DNA of 9,180 nucleotides, taken from contig JAHAWW010000033.1 in NCBI GenBank assembly GCA_018383375.1, positions 1 through 9,180 of the forward strand. The letters run 5' to 3'. A program made the position numbers and the translations under genes. Below are positions 5,565 to 9,180 of the stretch, piece after piece. The notes under the pieces were generated by a model. That model did no database searches, was not told the DNA's origin, and was given only the letters and a program-made list of their open reading frames with translations. Origin of the DNA: Prevotellamassilia sp. GTDB lineage: Bacteria > Bacteroidota > Bacteroidia > Bacteroidales > Bacteroidaceae. The number at the start of each line of letters is the position of its first letter. Position 1 is the stretch's first letter.

Positions 5565-8330
5565 ATGAAAAAACTCTATCTCTTAGATGCTTATGCCCTC
5601 ATCTATAGAGCCTATTATGCCCTGATACGTTCGCCGCGCATCAACTCTCGCGGCGAAAACACTTCGGCCATTTTTGGTTTTGTCAACACGCTCGAAGACA
5701 TTCTTTCCAAACATTCGCCCGATTTCATCGCCGTGGCCTTCGACCCCGCCGGGCCTACCTTTCGCCACGAAGCCTATGCCGAATACAAGGCACAGCGCGA
5801 CGCCACGCCCGAAGACATTCGGGCCTCGGTGCCGGTGATTAAAGAAATCATCAAAGCCTACAACATCCCCATCTTGGAGCAGTCCGGCTATGAGGCCGAC
5901 GATGTCATCGGCACTATGGCCCATCGGGCGGCAGCCGAGGGCTACGATGTGTATATGGTTACCCCCGACAAAGACTATGGCCAACTGGTGCGGCCGGGTG
6001 TGACCATGTGCCGACCGGGGCATGGCGGCCCTTTTGAGTTGTTGGGCGAAAAAGAGGTGTGCGAGAAATACGGCATCGCCTCGACGGCTCAGGTCATCGA
6101 CCTGCTCACTCTTATGGGCGACGCTGCCGATAACATTCCGGGCTGCCCGGGTGTGGGCGAGAAAACGGCGGTCAAACTCATCGACCAGTTTGGCTCGGTC
6201 GACAATCTGTTGCTTCACACCGAAGAGGTCAAGGGAGCACTGCGCAAAAAAATCGAGGACAACGCCGACAAAATCAAATTCTCGAAATTTTTGGTCACTA
6301 TCAAAACCGACGTGCCGCTCACCACGCAGCCGGCCGAACTCGTCCGTCGCGAGGCCGACAAAGAGTCGCTCAAAAAAATCTTTGAGCGTTACGAGATGCG
6401 CTCATTCCTCAAACGCCTCTTCCCCGATGAGACACCGTCGGCGCCCAAAGCCCCTCTGATGCGCTCTCTCTTTGACGAAATGCCGACCGATGGCGGGGAA
6501 GCGCTCAAAAACTCAAAATTTCAGACGCTCACCGACTGGCCTCATCAATATCATCTGGTTGAAAATGTGGCCGATGCCCGTTTGCTTTGCGAAAGATTAT
6601 TGACTTTTTCACACGTAGCAATTGACACGGAGACCACCGGCACCGACCCGATTACGGCTCGATTGGTCGGTATGAGCTTCGCGCCAAAGCCGGGCGAGGC
6701 CTATTATGTGGCTGTGCCCGCCGAAGAGGTCGAGGCACGCGAGATGGTCGATGTGTTTCGTCGACTCTTTGAGAGTGACGCGGTGGTCAAGGTGGGGCAA
6801 AACCTGAAATACGACATCAACATCTTGTCGCGCTATGGCGTCGAACCGTTGGCCCCGATGTTCGACACCATGCTGGCCCACTATGTGGTCCAACCTGAGT
6901 TGCACCACAACATGGACTATTTGGCCGAAATCTATCTCAACTACGCCACCATCCACATTGAGCAGCTCATCGGCCCCAAGGGCAAAAACCAAAAAAACAT
7001 GGCCGACCTTGCTCCGGCCGACATCTGCGACTATGCCTGCGAAGACGCCGACGTCACGCTCCGCCTCATGCCGGTGTTGCAAGAAGAGATGCGCAAATTT
7101 GGCGTCGAACGGGTTTTTGAAGCAATCGAGATGCCGCTTATGCCGGTGTTGGCGCGCATGGAGCGCAACGGCGTGTGTCTTGACACCGCTGCCCTGGCCG
7201 AAGCCGGCCAACATTTCAAATCGCGGCTCCACGACATCGAAGAGGCGGTCTATGCCTTGGCCGGCCACCCCTTCAACATCACGTCGCCACGCCAAGTGGG
7301 CGAAGTGCTTTTTGAAGAATTGCGCATTGTCGACAAGGCACGCAAAACCAAAACCGGCCAATATTCCACCGGCGAGGAGGTGCTCGAATCGCTGCGCCAC
7401 CGCCATCCCATTGTGGAAAAAATCCTCGACTACCGCGGTCTGAAGAAACTCATCGGCACCTACGTCGACGCACTGCCCAAACTGGTCAATCCCGCCACCG
7501 GCCACATCCACACCTCGTTTAATCAGGCCGTCACGGCCACCGGGCGGCTCTCGTCGAGCAACCCCAACCTGCAAAACATTCCGGTCAAAGGTGAAGACGG
7601 GCGCGAAATCCGCAAAGTTTTTGTGCCCGAACCCGACTGTGTGTTCTTCTCGGCCGACTACTCCCAAATCGAACTGCGCATCATGGCTTGCCTCAGTGGC
7701 GACGCGGCTATGATTAAGGACTTCAACGCTGGTCGCGACATTCACGCCGCCACCGCCGCGCGTATTTTCAAAAAGCCGCTCGACGACGTCGACCGCGACG
7801 AGCGACGCAAAGCCAAGACGGCCAATTTCGGCATCATCTACGGCATCTCGGCCTTTGGTCTGTCTGAGCGAATGGATGTGACGAGAGCTGAAGCAAAAGA
7901 ATTGATAGACAACTACTTCGCCACCTATCCCGACATCCGAACCTTTATCAGCAGCAGCATCGATAAGGCCCGTGAGCATGGCTATATCGAGACACTTTTC
8001 GGTCGCCGCCGCTACCTGCCCGACATCAACTCGCGCAATGCCGTGGTGCGGGGATATGCTGAGCGCAATGCTGTCAACGCGCCCATTCAGGGCACGGCCG
8101 CCGACATTATCAAAATCGCTATGGCACGCATCGACCGCCGTTTCATCACCGAAGGCATAAAAGCCAAAATGATTTTGCAGGTACACGACGAACTCAACTT
8201 CTCCGTGCCGCGCAATGAACTCGACACGGTGAAAAAAATCGTCATCGAAGAGATGGAGATGGCCTGGAAGGGTGCCGTGCCGCTCGTGGCCGACTGCGGC
8301 GTGGGCCAAAATTGGCTCGAAGCGCACTGA
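5565..8330 (+). CDS. polA: DNA polymerase I (5' nuclease, 3'-5' exonuclease and polymerase domains)
   Basis: Pol I fills gaps and removes RNA primers from lagging strands and completes excision repair. The 921-residue protein has all three domains. The 5' nuclease (1 to about 290) shows D8, YEADD 109-113, TPDKDYGQLV 133-142, GDAADNIPG 185-193 and a helix-hairpin-helix near 193-215. The proofreading domain (about 330-510) keeps D354 and E356 (DTETTGTDP), D417 (NLKYDI), and Y490 with D494 (YACED), so it should be active, unlike Taq-type enzymes that lost it. The polymerase domain keeps motif A D698 (DYSQIELR), motif B R747, K751, F755 and Y759 (KTANFGIIYG), and motif C HDE at 874-876. ATG 5565 (MKKLYLLDAYALIYRAYY) is chosen because homology starts there; the frame extends upstream to a TTG at 5424, but those 47 codons lie in the divergent promoter gap and are not polymerase-like. 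A weak -7-like TATTTTG lies at 5526-5532. A strong terminator follows. Confidence 0.97.
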   Translation: MKKLYLLDAYALIYRAYYALIRSPRINSRGENTSAIFGFVNTLEDILSKHSPDFIAVAFDPAGPTFRHEAYAEYKAQRDATPEDIRASVPVIKEIIKAYNIPILEQSGYEADDVIGTMAHRAAAEGYDVYMVTPDKDYGQLVRPGVTMCRPGHGGPFELLGEKEVCEKYGIASTAQVIDLLTLMGDAADNIPGCPGVGEKTAVKLIDQFGSVDNLLLHTEEVKGALRKKIEDNADKIKFSKFLVTIKTDVPLTTQPAELVRREADKESLKKIFERYEMRSFLKRLFPDETPSAPKAPLMRSLFDEMPTDGGEALKNSKFQTLTDWPHQYHLVENVADARLLCERLLTFSHVAIDTETTGTDPITARLVGMSFAPKPGEAYYVAVPAEEVEAREMVDVFRRLFESDAVVKVGQNLKYDINILSRYGVEPLAPMFDTMLAHYVVQPELHHNMDYLAEIYLNYATIHIEQLIGPKGKNQKNMADLAPADICDYACEDADVTLRLMPVLQEEMRKFGVERVFEAIEMPLMPVLARMERNGVCLDTAALAEAGQHFKSRLHDIEEAVYALAGHPFNITSPRQVGEVLFEELRIVDKARKTKTGQYSTGEEVLESLRHRHPIVEKILDYRGLKKLIGTYVDALPKLVNPATGHIHTSFNQAVTATGRLSSSNPNLQNIPVKGEDGREIRKVFVPEPDCVFFSADYSQIELRIMACLSGDAAMIKDFNAGRDIHAATAARIFKKPLDDVDRDERRKAKTANFGIIYGISAFGLSERMDVTRAEAKELIDNYFATYPDIRTFISSSIDKAREHGYIETLFGRRRYLPDINSRNAVVRGYAERNAVNAPIQGTAADIIKIAMARIDRRFITEGIKAKMILQVHDELNFSVPRNELDTVKKIVIEEMEMAWKGAVPLVADCGVGQNWLEAH

Positions 8331-8385
8331 TGGTTCAAGACATGAGTCCTCTCTATTTGTCTTTTTCCCGGCCGCCATTTGTGCT

Positions 8386-8393
8386 TAACTTTG
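8386..8393 (+). promoter_or_regulatory. TAnnTTTG promoter-like box downstream of polA
   Basis: TAACTTTG matches the Bacteroidetes -7 consensus at every fixed position. A TTTG lies upstream at 8356-8359, but the 26-base gap is longer than the usual 19-23. Any transcript would start near 8400 and meet the terminator hairpin at once. It may be a chance match, a leftover, or the promoter of a very short RNA. Confidence 0.2.
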
Positions 8394-8403
8394 AGGTATA
8401 GAT

Positions 8404-8438
8404 AAAGAGGGACGCCACTCGGCGTCCTTCTTTTTTGC
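8404..8438 (+). terminator. Intrinsic terminator of polA
   Basis: A 7-bp GC-rich stem (GGACGCC 8410-8416, GGCGTCC 8421-8427) closes a 4-base ACTC loop. It extends outward through AAAGAG 8404-8409 with TTCTTT 8428-8433 to 13 bp, including one G-U pair. A run of six T (8431-8436) and further T-rich sequence follow. It lies 73 bases after the polA stop and is the clearest rho-independent terminator in the window. The A-rich left flank could also give some activity on the - strand. Confidence 0.85.
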
Positions 8439-8442
8439 TTTT

Positions 8443-8714
8443 CAGGCACTTACGGGACTAAGGCCGGTCTTCGCGGGCCTTATGAGAGGAAAAATCAGCC
8501 TTATGACAGGCCCGCCCGCAAGGCGTACAACTCATTTTTGGACCTATTGGCCGTCGTGTGAGCCGCCTTCCGGCAAAGCCTTTATTAAGAGAGGTTAAAA
8601 ATAATCGGCTTTCCCGTCCCACACGACCGCCACTTTTAAACACACCGCAACCATGCGGCAAAATCCACACCGCACAAATGCCTGCGCAGATGGCCATATC
8701 CACCAAAAAAGCAG
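8443..8714. other. Non-coding gap before sbcD with several short repeats
   Basis: I see no credible gene here. The 82-codon - strand frame (8458-8706) is rich in Arg, Gly and Cys and has no recognisable family. The stretch holds an inverted repeat TAAGGCC/GGCCTTA (8459-8465, 8476-8482), a direct repeat GCCTTATGASAGG (S = G or C) at 8477-8489 and 8498-8510, an 8-bp inverted repeat GTCGTGTG/CACACGAC (8553-8560, 8620-8627), and within it AAAGCC/GGCTTT (8575-8580, 8607-8612) with further pairing TTATT/AATAA. It could be a structured RNA, a dispersed intergenic repeat, or chance. Confidence 0.4.
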
Positions 8715-8722
8715 TAATTTTG
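8715..8722 (+). promoter_or_regulatory. Bacteroidetes -7 box for sbcD
   Basis: TAATTTTG matches TAnnTTTG fully and ends 25 bases before the sbcD ATG, giving a short, A-rich leader. No clear -33 TTG is seen at the expected spacing. A separate promoter is plausible because polA ends in a strong terminator about 280 bases upstream. Confidence 0.45.
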
Positions 8723-8747
8723 TGGTCTGCAAAATAAAGAAGAAAAT

Positions 8748-9180
8748 ATGAAAATCCTACATACGGCCGACTGGCACTTGGGCAACGTCTTCCACGGTTA
8801 TGCCCGCATCGACGAGCACCGGCATTTCCTCTCTTGGCTGCTCGACGTGTTGCGCCTTGAGCAACCCGACGCTTTGGTCATTGCCGGCGACGTGTTCGAC
8901 TCGGCCAATCCGCCGGCCGCGGCCGAGCGCCTGTTCTACGACTTCCTGCTCGACGCCACCGAGGCCGTACACGGCCTGCAGATAGTCGTGATTGCGGGCA
9001 ATCACGACTCGGCCAACCGCCTCGAAGCCCCAGCCGAACTGCTGCGCACCCATAATGTCTACGTGCGCGGCCTCATCCGCCGCGATGCCGAAACCGACAA
9101 GACCGACTTCGACCACTACATCTTGCCGCTCAGCCTGCACACCGACAGCGAGGCCTGCCTCACCTGCCTGGCCGTACCCT
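8748..9180 (+). CDS. sbcD: Exonuclease subunit SbcD (Mre11-type nuclease), N-terminal part (3' end outside window)
   Basis: SbcD is the nuclease subunit of SbcCD (the bacterial Mre11-Rad50 counterpart), which opens hairpins and trims blocked double-strand ends with Mn2+. The frame beginning at ATG 8748 stays open to the window edge, giving 144 residues of a protein normally around 400. The start MKILHTADWHLG is the classic SbcD opening. Three calcineurin-type phosphoesterase motifs are present: D8-W-H10, GDVFD 47-51 (D48) and GNHD 84-87 (N85, H86). The following NRLEAPAELL segment is also typical. No Shine-Dalgarno is seen; the leader is A-rich. sbcC is expected just downstream but is not visible. 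Sampled GC of about 62% makes this among the most GC-rich coding sequence in the window. Confidence 0.95.
   Translation, partial: MKILHTADWHLGNVFHGYARIDEHRHFLSWLLDVLRLEQPDALVIAGDVFDSANPPAAAERLFYDFLLDATEAVHGLQIVVIAGNHDSANRLEAPAELLRTHNVYVRGLIRRDAETDKTDFDHYILPLSLHTDSEACLTCLAVP

Noticed and set aside
6609..8378. 589-codon open frame on the - strand
   Set aside because: It is antisense to the conserved polA; its His/Val/Gly-rich product reflects the GC-rich codon pattern of polA and has no recognisable domain.
8458..8706. 82-codon open frame on the - strand upstream of sbcD
   Set aside because: No family resemblance, no promoter or start signal in view, and an Arg/Gly/Cys-rich composition typical of chance frames; it could be part of an intergenic repeat but not a supported gene.
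1..9180. Search for a defence system, mobile element, CRISPR array or prophage
   Set aside because: All recognisable genes are housekeeping; I saw no transposase, integrase, repeat-spacer pattern or tRNA-flanked insertion.

Overview
The window looks like ordinary chromosomal housekeeping DNA from a member of the Bacteroidetes, most likely a Prevotella- or Bacteroides-like Bacteroidales. Three things point this way: the gene set and order (mnmG, uvrC, dtd, mazG-like, deoC), the lack of Shine-Dalgarno sequences ahead of the start codons, and several TAnnTTTG promoter boxes of the Bacteroidetes sigma factor. Base composition is uneven: sampled 60-base stretches give about 40% GC inside uvrC and about 62% GC in sbcD. 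The assignment is inferred from protein motifs and layout, not from a database search.

Left part (1-4129, all + strand): the 3' end of mnmG (tRNA uridine modification) is followed 16 bases later by a perfect 16-bp parS palindrome, the ParB centromere site. Next comes a tight block of uvrC (nucleotide excision repair), dtd (D-aminoacyl-tRNA deacylase), a small MazG-type NTP pyrophosphohydrolase and deoC (deoxyribose-phosphate aldolase). The uvrC/dtd and dtd/mazG-like junctions are 4-base ATGA overlaps, and deoC follows after 20 bases, so the four are probably one operon. Their shared theme is damage and quality control of nucleic acids and nucleotides.

Middle part (4130-5564): a 320-bp gap between convergent genes holds two perfect inverted repeats, probably terminators. 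A polyprenyl diphosphate synthase gene follows on the - strand, diverging from polA across a 140-bp promoter region.

Right part (5565-9180, + strand): polA encodes a three-domain DNA polymerase I whose 5' nuclease, proofreading and polymerase motifs all look intact. It ends in a strong hairpin/T-tract terminator. A gap of about 300 bp with several short inverted and direct repeats leads to a promoter-like box and the 5' portion of sbcD (Mre11-type nuclease), which runs off the window.

I found no mobile element, CRISPR array, tRNA or rRNA gene, prophage, or clearly new multi-gene system. The most notable non-coding signal is the consensus parS site beside mnmG. The least explained stretch is 8443-8714.
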